Shown one piece after another: positions 41,411-53,254 of a DNA stretch of 64,000 bases. The DNA is from Chara braunii (taxonomy: Eukaryota; Streptophyta; Charophyceae; Charales; Characeae). The stretch's first letter is position 1. Each line of letters begins with the position of its first letter. The translations under genes and the position numbers were made by a program. The DNA lies in NCBI GenBank assembly GCA_003427395.1, contig BFEA01001132.1:3786-67785 (forward strand), in the 5' to 3' direction. The notes under the pieces were generated by a model. That model searched no databases, was not told the origin of the DNA, and saw nothing but the letters and a program-made list of their open reading frames with translations.

Positions 41411-43437
41411 CTGATGTTCGTGAAATAACACAATCCACATGCGTTTATTAATGTTCCATATACTCGGATTCACATTATTCTCTATAGAAGTCAAGGCTAC
41501 ACGTGTCTTGTCAACTTCCAAAAAATGTCCTTGTCTACCAGGGAAAGCAATGATGTCGTTGTCCAGAGTATGGACAATCGTACATGTCTTTTTACCTACC
41601 GCTAAATAATGTCACATTTCTCGTGCCTGATTGGTAATACTTCTCATTGTGGAAAACAACGTCGCGATTGTGGTCTCTATATCCCATGATCCAGAATATC
41701 TCATCACAGTTTTCAAAAACCTAGTGCATTTGAGTATCCACTACGAAGTCCATCCTAGCGTCCATCTCCTCCCTAAGCGCGTCATCTACAAACATCCAAG
41801 TTTTGCGGCAGTCGAGTGTACCTACAAGTGCGGGACTGCAAAACGCTTTCGTGGATGTAAAGAAGGAACCTTGAAACTCCTCCCTCATCATGAAACACTC
41901 TTTCATCTTCCTACCGTTAACCTTAACGACCATGTAGAGTGTCAAGACATTCGTGTTACAATTTAACACTCGAATTCGGTCGTGGTAGTCAGTGGTGACA
42001 CGCATCTGCAGTCCCGGTTTACCAAGTCATAATCAGGCTTATAGTTTCACATGACTCCTATCCAGAGATGGCCAATGTTGGATGACGCATAGTGCTTTCC
42101 ATGCGTCAATCATCTCCATCGGACTGACATAACCCTCCTCGTCTTCTTGTTGTATACTTGCCTATTTCTCCAACGTGTAAAGGTACCAAAAGTTGGAGTC
42201 ATCATCTAGTTCGACCACATCTTCATTAATACCATGATTCATCTTGAAAACATCCTTACTTCCCCGCCAGGCGCGACCTCTCCTTCGAGGTGCAAATACC
42301 CGACTGTTGATGTCGAGGCGATCAAACTCCTATATATTAATGTCCAATGTCCAATATTATCAGACCCGTATCTTGATTTTGAGAGACATGCTCGTCTGAC
42401 AATCCTAAGTTATTTGCGTAAGTAAAAGTTTGTTTGGCATCTGTCCTACATAGACATATAGAAGAACGATGGAGCTTGTTGGATGTGATGCAGAACATGT
42501 TGCACATAAAGTTCACCGACGCTCTTTCATAAGCAAGATATAGAAAACCGCTATATGATATCCACATTGCCTTTCAGTTCGTTGCTAGACTTGCCTCCCA
42601 ATCTGTTAGGACTTGCAGTCTTTGGGAAAGGGAGTCCAATCCCTCGAATTCATTTGGCAAAGCCAAGTGCTAAGCTTTCTCCCACCTCTTTGAGATAAGG
42701 CTATTATTATTGACTTGGACTTTTGCGGAACTCTGAGTAGCGTTAACCAGTGAAAGTGAGGACTCCAAACCATCTAATAAACATCGCGACACAAGAGAAT
42801 GAGGCAAGTCGTTGAATTTTGTCGAAAAGGCTAACCAACTCTGAAGTCCTCGACCTTCAATTGACAGTGTAGCTTTCATATTCTCTAGGATGTCTACGGC
42901 CCGATTGTAGCATTCGTCCCAATTGTTTCCGTCTCTCTCGCTCTCTTCGTTTTGTCCACTTCGCTCGTATATGCGAACATCATACACCTCAAGCTCCGTG
43001 AATCAGACAACCACAAAAAGACGCTTGTAGTGTCCGCACTGTATGTTCATTATTGACACATATTGGTATGGAAACCCAACGCCACGTGTTGTAGCTGACA
43101 AGGAAGTAGAAACAAAAATTTGAAAAATCGAGGTCAATAGCGAAAAACTTGGTAATAATCTGCACTAGGAAAAATATACACAATACCGATGTGCGGATGA
43201 CCACATATTATTAGGAAAAATGAACATAAATAAAATATTGTTGGACACTCTGGAATTGAAACATATGTGTACATGTGTTAGACAATAGACATCCTCCAAC
43301 ATCCTCTAAGTGCTTTCGCTGCTCCCTGGTAGCAGACAGTCATCAACATCTTCCAAAGCGACTTTTACATTATGAAAAACTTTAAAAATAATATTGAGGT
43401 TTGTTATGAATTGCCTATTGCAGTTTGAGTTGGATTT
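41411..43437 (-). other. Uncertain coding remnants on the minus strand
   Basis: Minus-strand frames at 42987-42670 (105 codons, with a helical IYERSGQNEESERDG part), 42567-42337 and 42005-41721 are coherent but broken, and carry no domain I recognise. They lie downstream of the DUF7869-type gene on the same strand, so they could be parts of the same element. That is only inference from position. Confidence 0.3.
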
Positions 43438-45400
43438 TCTCGTTTACCCAAAAACGACAGCATCAGCAGGCTGCCACTGAGGGTCGTCCCCTTCGGAATG
43501 CTTCCACTTTTTTTCCCAAACGTTTGTATACAACTCACAAAGTGACTTCGCAGTTCCCCTTGGGCTCCAATACTTTACTAAAACCTTATTGAAGTTAAGT
43601 GACTCTTTGTTTGGATCACTGTAGATTGTGCCTTACCCACCCAAATGGCACCCCTTGAGACATATCGTCCTCACGAGAACGCAAAATTAAGAAGTTCCCT
43701 CCTCCACATTCAAAACGCGAGCATAGCTTTGCTTTGGATGATTTTTTTTTTGACCTATATACAAAGGTTCTTTTTTAACAAGAACGATTGAATTGGATAA
43801 TTTTCGTGATTTCGGGTCTCTAGTGGCGAAGGCAATAAGTTTTCAAGAGGCTCTGAAGGGATCCCTCTGTCCTTCAACCTCTCTCCGAGCTTTCGGAAAT
43901 CGTTCGTGTACGAGATAACCTTTTTACGTCGGTTGATCTCATTGGGTCTGTATTTGCTCGATGTCGTTTTTTTATCCTCTAAAACATTAATAAATTTTCG
44001 CACGCCAGCACAACCATTGGTGTAGTGTGTTCTTGTCTTAAGATCTACTTGGGCGCCTAATGGTACAAACTGCCACGAAGGGTCAACATACTTGTTATCA
44101 CTATCCATTTTGAACCAGTTAGCTGGTCGTCGATTGGGCAAACAATTGGGATCATGACAATGCTCGTTGTACGATATAATTGGACTGTATCCCAACATGT
44201 AAAACTTAAACATGTGTGTCTTCGAGATATCTTCTATATCGCTAAGTACATGTTGTTTGACTAAAGATTTCCAGTCAATTAGGACGTTAAGATATGTGCA
44301 CTTTGGAGGTTTTTTTTTACGATTGTTCAATCACAAGAAAAAAATCTTTCATTGTATATGCGTCATTGTTTTTTAGATTCTTGTTGAAGATGTTGAACTT
44401 AGCATCGATGTCGGTATGTGTATGACCTACGAGCATGAAGGTCATCTCCATCTCTTGAAATATTTCAAACTTCACGAGCCGAGTAGCAAAGGACATTACA
44501 TAGCGGTTATTGCTCTCCCCGCAACAATTGTCCCCTTGAATACAAACACGGCGTGAAAAGGGTTGCCTCCTCGATTGGATGTCCTTAAAAGTCCTCATCA
44601 AGGAAATGATGATCCCGTTCGCCTCATAGGGGTAAAACAGAAACCATATGTACACATAGGTATACGGATCTTTGCCATGTGCAAAAACACGTGTGAGGTT
44701 GGTTTTCATCATCAGATCATGTTTCAAATCTTTCGTGTAATTGTCTTGTCCTATGTGAGGAATGCTTGTTTTTTTACTGATCCATCCCTTCACTGATAAG
44801 GCACAAATCCTTGGTCATCTTGAGTATCGAATGGATCTTTGCTTCACTAAAATCCCATGCATGTTGTATTTGGTTTTCCTTATGTTTCCTCATCTGTATC
44901 TCAAAATTCTTACCATTTTGAGGGTAAGCAGCCGAAGTAATTCCCTCCATACACAAGTACTCTAAGCACTTTGTGAAGGAGTTAGAATGTGCCCTGCTGA
45001 CATGCCAAAAATGCTTTGCTCCCATACAATAGAAATGGGACACGAAAATGACATAAAAAACTATCCATATCAAATCTGACCGAAGTGACTCATTAATCAT
45101 CCTTTTCGTAAAGGCGGCGGACATTTTAAGTCGCGGCTTGATTTCGTTCTCTCTACGTGCGAACTCGTTAGAAATTGAGTCTCCACAAGTTTTGCGTAAA
45201 AAGATCAAGGCTAGCCATCATCGATATGTACTTCTCTAAAATGGGTTACTTTCCAGTCTTGCAGTGCTCATAATTACGAACACCTTCGTCACGAAGCTTC
45301 TTATACCTATACAATACAAATTATTGCAAGACACATCCAAGATCTAGCAATAAGCTTTGATGAAGATCCTCTTCTTACATTCCACACGAAACACTCGTTG
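43438..45400 (-). pseudogene. DUF7869-type protein (probable DDE transposase), broken by frameshifts
   Basis: Read on the minus strand from about 45400. 45208-44774 ends in LISEGMDQ, the IDGMDQ-like block of the family. A one-base frame change beside an A-run leads to TSIPHIGQDNYTKDLKHDL, then VFAHGKDPY, then CIQGDNCCGESNNRYVMS and MEMTFMLVGHTHTDIDAKFN (44793-44317). The D-N...E-x-N-R and VGHTH-x-DID blocks define this family, which is widespread in plants, algae and oomycetes and is probably an RNase H-fold transposase. A second frame change at a nine-A run near 44320 opens 44330-43755 (LNVLIDWKSLV, NWFKMDSDNKYV). A third near 43700 gives the C-terminal NFNKVLVKYWSPRGTAKSLC and WKHSEGDDPQW. 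The true N-terminus lies above 45208 and is unclear. Confidence 0.68.
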
Positions 45401-47069
45401 GGTGCCACCTTCGATGATTGTGAAGCCGCGCATGACTTGAAGCCACCACTTTCCTTTCTCGCCCATTGTCTTCTTCTGGTAGAACCTCTCTCATACGGGC
45501 CTCATCTCTTCGGCAGTGAGGTTCGCGCATCAAAATTTCTTACAACAGACCTTCTGCACACCTTGGAGGGAGGCGAACTGCAGTCTGCTCAAAGCTCTAT
45601 GCCCTATATTGCATTTCCTGGTTGGTCTATTTACCATGTTGTAAGGTCTACTTTCACCAGGCAGGGGGTACGACAAAAATTGAAGATTGCTAGTGTTTTC
45701 ACATGTGTTATCTGATGACATGTCTCTTGAATCTTCCGAGGCAGGGGAAAGTCCAGCGACGCAGTCGTTGGTCTCAACGAATTCGGCATTGTTGAACAAG
45801 GAGTCCCAAGATACCGTTACTGTGGGTCAAACAACCTCCTCGCGAGTGTCAAGAAATGCCATAAGAATGATTGAGGTATAACAACCACTCGTGACATGAT
45901 CGCTGGTGAGAGACATATCATTGTCAGGATAAGCCTTGACCTTCCGGTCCTACCCTCGAACTAAAGAACATGGACGTTGCCAGAGACAAGTCTATTGACA
46001 ACTGTTTCTTCGATGAAGACCCTGTGGAGAAGACGGTGGGCTGCTGTTGCATAAGCTCGATGATGCTATTTGGAACACTCAAAAACCTTCTTGGATAAAT
46101 AAATCCGCAGCATTTGACCTCATCTCAAGAAGGTCTTTACATCACTTAGGCACTCAACCACTCGCTAGGTGAAACTATTCAGCAATCTTCCGCAAAGGTC
46201 TCCAACATGGAGGGCCCTCTCGTCGCGGTCTTGACAAGAGAGCATCAATATTGAGACAATTGTTGAGGTCGGAAATGACAACACAAAAAATTTGCAAAAT
46301 TCGGGTCTTCAACTGCGCATTTCACCGACATTTGCCTTCACTTCACCCTTGACAGGTGCGCGGAGGCCCGACCAATCTCTCCAGGATTCCATAGGCATAA
46401 CAATATGAACTGTTATCACATGCATCTCAATGGCGTCCCTTGATCTAGGCAGAGACCCTCAATTTTGTTTACTAAAGTCCCTTTTACATTCACCACACTG
46501 AAAAGCGTACACGCTTTTCAACTTTTTACACCTGCAGGAAACCAGATTAGGGGAAGGCACTGATGTTGCGGGGTTACATGCCATCAACAAGATTCATCAT
46601 TGATAGTTATTTGTCGGAATGTAGATGTCATCGACAAGAAGGCCTGGGCACCAAAGGTCACCGCACAAGACCTTTTGGTCGTAAGGCGGCCACAGCCCCA
46701 CAGTCCCCACCATGATCATGGCGCATTTTTCTTTTCACATATTTTGGATATTGGTGGGGATTTCGATTTATTGATAGTAAAGGTCGAGGCGGACCCACCG
46801 ACAATACCGGATATCCTCTCGCCAGTTGTCAAAGGCACAATCGTTTTGAAACACGTTCAACGTAGAGTCCGTTCTATGCAGAGATACGTGGCGTGTCACC
46901 TATGGTTGTGTATGCTTTTGGGGAAACCAGAAAATCATACGAAGTTATGGGTTGACCAACGGTCATGATTGCAACACCTTGTTTCATAGCCACACTCGTC
47001 CGGTGTCAATTCGTGAAGCGCCGTAAGTAAGGAAAATGCGCTAAGAGTTTTGGGGCATTTAATGTAAGA
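45401..47069. other. 1.7 kb without a recognised gene
   Basis: Frames at 45398-45715 (+), 45799-45530 (-) and 46600-46968 (+) show no domain. A GAAAAGCGTACACGCTTTTC quasi-palindrome is at 46501-46520. Confidence 0.3.
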
Positions 47070-47910
47070 GCCTCTGAAAACTTTGAACATCGGCTAGGCT
47101 CTCTACCACTCAAAAATCGTAGACGCTTTTCAAAAGCACACATATCTGGAGTAGAAACAAGCTCCTAATGCCGGAGTACCTTTGATCAACTACACCTCCC
47201 CACATGTCCCGCGAGAAATGCTCTGCATTGAAGTTTCTCTTTATAAACATATGTGCATATATTTGTCGAGAGAGTCAGAAACGCCCGTGAATATACAGAG
47301 AACAGCCACAGCGTCGCATACTTCATGAACGTGGACACTTAACACACCAAGCGGCATGCAACACGTGTATTTATCTTTAAATGTTCCGAGCTCTGTGGTC
47401 ACGCATGAGGCCTGCCTCTGAAAACTTAGAACATCGGCTAGGCTCTCTACCACTCAAAAATCGTAGACGCTTTTCAAAAGCACACATATCTGGAGGAGAA
47501 ACAAGCTCCTAATGCGGGAGTACCTTTGATCAACTACACCTCCCCACATGTCCCGCGAGAAATGCTCTGCATTGAAGTTTCTCTTTATAAACATATGTGC
47601 ATATATTTGTCGAGAGAGTCAGAAACGCCCGTGAATATACACAGAACAGCCACAGCGTCGCATACTTCACGAACGTGGACACTTAACACACCAAGCGGCA
47701 TGCAACACGTGTATTTTACCTGTCTCTTATACACATCTAGATGTGTATAAGAGACAGTGTCGAGAGAGTCAGAAACGCCCGTGAATATACACAGAACAGC
47801 CACAGCGTCGCATACTTCACGAACGTGGACACTTAACACACCAAGCGGCATGCAACACGTGTATTTATCTTTAAATGTTCTGAGCACTGTGGTCACGCAT
47901 GAGGCCTCAT
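47070..47910 (+). repeat. Three partial copies of a 340-bp unit, the last joined by an adapter
   Basis: Copy 1 (about 47070-47405) and copy 2 (about 47411-47719) differ at a handful of positions (for example GGAGTAG/GGAGGAG and ATACAGAG/ATACACAG). Copy 3 (47758-47910) begins in mid-unit right after the adapter at 47720-47757 and repeats copy 2 almost perfectly. At least the third copy is an artefact, and the whole triplication is suspect. Confidence 0.9.
47720..47757. other. Nextera (Tn5 mosaic end) mate-pair junction adapter: sequence contamination
   Basis: CTGTCTCTTATACACATCT (47720-47738) is followed directly by AGATGTGTATAAGAGACAG (47739-47757). These are the 19-bp Tn5 mosaic end and its reverse complement, exactly as produced at the circularisation junction of Nextera mate-pair libraries. 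The two sides were therefore joined in the test tube or by the assembler, not in the organism. The minus-strand translation across it contains SYTHLDVYKRQ, a peptide that marks this contaminant in databases. Confidence 0.99.
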
Positions 47911-48960
47911 AGGCGCAAAACATCGCACGCACGCACGTGCGTGGCAATACAGATTCGTGATTGAAAATTGTTTGTTGGGATGTGGATGTTATAGAGATGA
48001 ATGTCACGTAATTAGAGTGGTCGTCTTAGTCATCCAGCATAGACTCTCGCTTGGGAGACCAGCGCCCCAAGCAGTAGTTCCCTTACCGGTCAAATTCAGG
48101 CGCTAACCACACATACCCCCTACGCTATAGTAAATGAAAAGGGCTCTCCTCAGATCCACCTCTACGATCGACGACCATTTCAGGGGCTATTTCAAAAGAT
48201 GAAAAAAATGAAGGGTGGCATGTCATGTGTAAAGCGTACAGACTTTTAAGAGACGTGTGGTTTGCAGGTCCCATAAGTGTTTCAGACGAACATGGCGAGG
48301 CAGTCGTGACATCTCAAAGTGCAATACCGTGCAAGAAAGTGTGCAAACAGTTCCCTTTGCACTCGAAAAGATAATACATATGCTTTCAGTCTTTGGACGG
48401 CTCCTGGACTACCCTTTGTACTCGATTAGGGTACATTTCTTAAAAAAACGTATATATATTTTCACTTTTTCGTCAGATATATGGAGGCTTACGGAAAAGT
48501 GTGTCCGACTTACGTGTATGTCGTAGATTGTTGCAGGCTGGCAGAAAAGCGTGCATACGTTTTCGCTTATACCTCTCATAGTTGCAGGCTTACAGAAAAG
48601 CGTACACGCATTTTCACTTATGCCTTCGGAAAAAGACACTTGTACACGCCTATGATACCGCCTTTCTCCGGAAGAGTTAGTACGGTCTTTCCTCTACATA
48701 CGTGATGACTAACGTAATGGTTAGGAGACGAGGTGCTCATCAACAGACTCTGCAATGTGTTGCTCTTTTGCATTTATGCAATTTTATGTTGATGTCTTCC
48801 AAATTTTAATCACAGAAAACATGAGTGAGCTTAGAGGGAAGAAATAAATCACGCAGATATATGTTATTCAACCCTAAAAATGAGAAGAAAATGACACAAG
48901 TAATAACCTGCCATTTTTCACTGTTGTTGAAAAAATTATAGATCACGATAAACACGTAAT
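47911..48960. repeat. Noncoding with a short tandem block and repeated GTACACGC motifs
   Basis: At about 48530-48620 two units of roughly 55-60 bp share TTGCAGGCT, AGAAAAGCGT and TTTTC(G/A)CTTAT words. A further related motif is at 48226-48250, followed by GGTTTGCAGGTCCC (about 48259-48272), which resembles a pol III B-box. No gene is seen. Confidence 0.5.
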
Positions 48961-48970
48961 TTGTATCCCA

Positions 48971-49048
48971 AGGCACAATAACACACGATAACACACAATA
49001 ACACGCAATAACACACAATAACATATGATAACACACAATAACTCATAA
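48971..49048 (-). repeat. Minisatellite of 10-bp ACACAATAAC-like units
   Basis: About eight units of A(C/T)ACACGATA / ACACACAATA spacing, with single-base changes between them. A GATAAGTAGCCAACTCGCATCC phrase and its diverged partner flank it downstream. Confidence 0.85.
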
Positions 49049-50990
49049 TAAGCACATAACTCGCATCCCTTCCCCCTTATCGTCATTGTCGGGATAAGTA
49101 GCCAACTCGCATCCTTTCCCCTCACAACACACGATATAACATGTAACCTACATGCGCTTTCTTCGTCCTTTTTAGTATGTAAATATCAATCAAATGGTAA
49201 TTGTACCTAGATAGTGACTGATAGTCTGATAATAATTGCATGGCATCTGGCGCTCGTGGCAATCAGAAGACATGCATGGACCAAAGACTATCATCCCATT
49301 TTAGTAACCTTTTTTTATCTTGGATCAATTTCACACAAGCAAGTACGACTTAGACAGTTCCATTGCAGACACTAACTTTTGCAACAGAAAACAAAGTTAT
49401 ATCTATCTGGTCGACATAGTTTTGCGTCTAAATCAATGCTTTAGCGTGCATGCGTACATATGTGTGTGTTTTGTCTTCGATTTACATGAGTTGTGGTGTT
49501 GCGCGTGTGTGCTTTTGTGTATACTGCAACACCGGGATTGCGCTTTCAAAGAACTGCAGGAACGATCCATGTCGAACAACATTGGGCAACATGTTAGGGA
49601 TGACGTACAATCGACAAATGGGAGAGTAGCAAAACATGTTGATAGAGTTTTGCGACGTCGTCCTCGTCTTCCTTATGAACCATAACAACATTCAAACTGT
49701 TAAAACCTTATTACGCCTGTGGAAAAGTCGACCAAAGATGAACCCTCTAGCATATTTCTTCTTCGAATAAAGAGTTTTGTTTACTTAACACAAGAGGAAA
49801 GGTGTGTGTCTGCAAAGGCTCGTTCCCTTTCCCTTACCAAAATTTGGGTCGAGGCTCGCCGCATCACCCATCTACTTTTTCTCTCTTGTTCATAAAGGAA
49901 AACCTTACTTAAAGAAGATCGATAACTTAGTTTGGGTTATCACTCGTCCACTTTTCTCTCTCATCTCATAAATGAAACACCTTTCTGAGAGACAATCAAT
50001 TACTCAGGTTGGCTTTTCCGTAGGTGGATAGGGTTTGCCATGTCAAATTAGTCACTGAGAGATCTTCAATAGTACTGCTTGAGTAATGAGAGACTAAAGA
50101 AGTATGAACGAAGTAAGGAGAGGGAAGGAGTGGATACAAACAACGTTATTTCTTTGTGGCTTTCTAAAATAATGATCGTAAGGATCATGACAATAAAATT
50201 GAAATAGTGGTTAAGAAATAAAAGTCGTCTAACTTCTGTAGAACGAACAAATCATAACTCATTACTCATGTATATCATTTGACGTTGTTCTGACGTATGA
50301 AATTACTGGAGTACATTACGACGTCAGAAATGACAGTTGTTGCTTTGTTCACCATCGTGATACGGTTGAAGAAAGATGCGCTCTATCGAGAACATGCTTT
50401 GCTCGAGATGAGGATCTCGCTAAATAGATCATTAGCTTCGGGCATGGTGCGTAGCCAATGGTGCAAATCTGACATGGACAGCATAACCCGTCATGTTGTG
50501 TATGCAAGATGCGCACCATCGTCTACGTGCCATGCTTGAAGATGATGATTTTTTAAAGGAGACCCTCATCTTTGCGCAAAGCATAAAACAACACGTCTCC
50601 ATTCAGACGTACCGATGTACTCTGTGAAGTCCACAACGTGAATTGCTTGTTGACAAATGTGGAATCACTTGTCGAGAAGCTAACGTCAGCCAACAATATC
50701 TACTGCGTAGGAAGAGAGAGGCAACATCCATCAAGGGACTTCCAGAAAGCGCTTACCCGTTGATCGTACATGTGTCGATCTTCAACAAGATATGGCTAAA
50801 CGTTGAGGTGCTCTGCTCGGAACTGTCGGAAACGCCACATGTACGGACCTGAACGAAGGACAAGGTAGGTGGGCAGGCAAGGAGATGGCGACGGAATGGG
50901 TGGCATGACTTCAAGAATATGATGGGTGTCCACTGTCCTCTTCGACGACACTAAAGTGCCGCTATGTCTGCTCTCGCCAGTGCACACACG
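49049..50990. other. 1.9 kb, no recognised gene
   Basis: Only unrelated short frames on both strands; none has a domain, and I see no repeat structure of note. Confidence 0.35.
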
Positions 50991-50994
50991 ATGT

Positions 50995-51985
50995 TGCAAC
51001 TAAGGCAAGGACCCCACAGGACTGCAGAAAGGAAAATCTTTGTCGCAAAACTGTTTCCAGGACCCCACAGCCTGCCGCAAATGTCATGGAAAAGATGAAA
51101 TTTCTTTCGCAAACCCTTTTCCAGGACCCCACAGACCGAAAATTGCAGCTTGGAAAAACATCGTTTTGTGTTTTCACATAGTCCGCGGCCTGGAAAAGTC
51201 TCATGGGAGGATTCCTTGTCGCAATTTTGTGCCGACTGTAGAGGGTAGGGGGGAGGGCATGTCGTTCATGGAAAAGTCTCACGGGAGGCAGCATCCAATA
51301 GAGATGAAGAGTGCCACAAAAAAAAAGCAGAAAAAATGGAAAAAACAAAACAAAATAAACCAGTGTCAACGGAAACATGCAACGATTGGCTCAACTGATT
51401 TCCAAAGGGTTTTCCAAGCGCATTTTGTCCTCTGCGATGGGGTCCCTGAAAAAGTATTTTCCGACTTTCCAAAACGACTTACCGTCTTTTCCATCCACAC
51501 TGCAGTGTTAGACAAGGACATCACTGCAGTGCGCATGGAAAAAACGTTTGGGCATGAAAAGAGGGCAAATCGTTTTGGAAAGTCGAAAAGTACTTTTCTA
51601 GGACCCCATCGTTGCCTGTTTCTGTTGGCACTCGTTTGTTTTGTTCTTTTTTCCTTTTTTTTTAATTTTTGTTTTTGTGGCATTCTTCATCTATATTGGT
51701 TGCTGCCTCATGAGACTTTTCTAGGCCACGTATTATGTGAAAACACAAAACGATGTTTTTCCAAGCCGCAATCTTCGGTCTGTGGGGTCTCGGAAAACGG
51801 GGTGCAGAATCTTCGGTTTGTGGGGTCTCACAAAACGATGTTTTTCCAAGCCACAATCTTCGGTCTGTGAAAACAAAAAATGATGTTTTTCCAGGACATT
51901 TCTGGCAGGATGCGGGGTCCTGGAAACCGTCTTGTGGCAAAGTTTTCCTTTCCACGGTCCTATGGTGTCCTTGCCTAAGGGTAGG
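50995..51985. repeat. Foldback element: about 1 kb imperfect palindrome
   Basis: The left arm (about 51000-51505) and right arm (about 51520-51985) are reverse complements with scattered mismatches and a few extra units. Matching pairs include AAACATCGTTTTGTGTTTTC (about 51154) with its complement at about 51738, and GACTTTCCAAAACGA (about 51462) with TCGTTTTGGAAAGTC (about 51570). The centre is near 51510, between two ACTGCAGTG words. Within the arms a short unit with CAGGACCCCACAG and a TTGGAAAAACATCGTTTTG word is reiterated. Open frames on both strands mirror each other and are not genes. A transcript would form a long hairpin. Confidence 0.88.
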
Positions 51986-53254
51986 ACCCCACAGGATGGC
52001 GGCAAACGGTTTTGGAAATTGCGAGGCAACTTTCGAGACCCCACAGACGGATTTTGGCTTTGCAGAAGTCGTATGCCGACCATTTCCACTCAGTCTGCGA
52101 CCCCCTTATTCCTACGTAGCCCTAAATTCTCGTTTTAAAAAAAACAGCCCGTTTACCTACCTTTTGGGTGTGTACTCCGGCACATTCGGACGAAAGTCGG
52201 ACGCCTGCAAAGTGGACATGTAGCAGTCCAATGTTCGGTCCAGCAGGCCTGAGGCCAGACAAGGGTTGTCGTCACACACTGGTTGTTGGGGCCTGGACCG
52301 CGGCACCGTGTGGGGTGGGGAGGTCCTCGTCATTTTTCGTTTTGAATGTCTCCAGCGCCCCAACGACCTTGCGATTTCAAATTTTCGTCGCCTGCCTCCG
52401 TATCGCTACAACAAGCTCGTAGGTTGGCTGCATGCAGAACCCGATGTCCTCCTTCAACTGTTCGCATGCAGAACGCGACGAATGCTAGCCTCCATAGCCA
52501 TGTACGGGTCGTTCGTGAACGCTGCACGCACGTCGTGTGGGGGTCGGCTACTTCGTCTCCCAAATCCAACGTTCAATTTCCCTCAGGCCAACCATTGTGT
52601 CACAAACGTGGCGTGGCAGACACGTCCACGCATGGCACAACCGCAAAGTGTTTACAGTCGTGGTGAGGGGAGACTGTGCGAGAAGGTGCTGGCTTTCATC
52701 CCATGATCTTCTTTTGGCCGGCCTAAGGAGAACGTCGGCGATGGTGTGCACGCTTGGTACGGAAGGTGGGATGAAGGATTTGGTTCGACAGTTTTGAGCA
52801 GGCTGGGAGGTGGTGGGTGGCAGGTCCGTCGCCCCTAGTTGTCGGGTGTTGACACGTGCATAACCCATGTGACGGGCGTCTGACAGTTCTCGTCGGATGG
52901 ATGGATGGATGGATGGATGGATGGATGCATGGATGACCATATAAACAGGTGTGTACAGTTGGATGGATGGATGGATAGATAGATAGCCATATAAACAGGT
53001 GTGTACAGTTGGGTGTGAGGAAAGGTTGCTGGATAGGGAGATGGAGGGTGAAGATGACGTTAGTTGTCATCAGTGGTAACATGACCGCATGAGCACGACT
53101 GATCGGCATAGGAGGGCCGGTTGCGAGAGAGAGCACAACGGAGCTTGGGTTCTTGCCTTCTATGAGATACACCCCCCTTCCTCCGTTGTTGTTGTTGTCT
53201 ACAGTTGCGAGTTTGGCACGAGGGGTCGAGCAATCGAGAACAAAGTATCTGGCA
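51986..53254. other. Noncoding with a (GGAT)n/(GATA)n block
   Basis: 52897-53010 holds (GGAT)n and a CCATATAAACAGGTGTGTACAG block repeated at about 52938 and 52989. Overlapping frames on both strands at 52266-52706 are GC-rich but without a domain; I make no call. Confidence 0.45.

Noticed and set aside
51040-51870. 276-codon plus-strand open frame
   Set aside because: It spans both arms of the foldback; mirror-image frames exist on the other strand and no domain is present.
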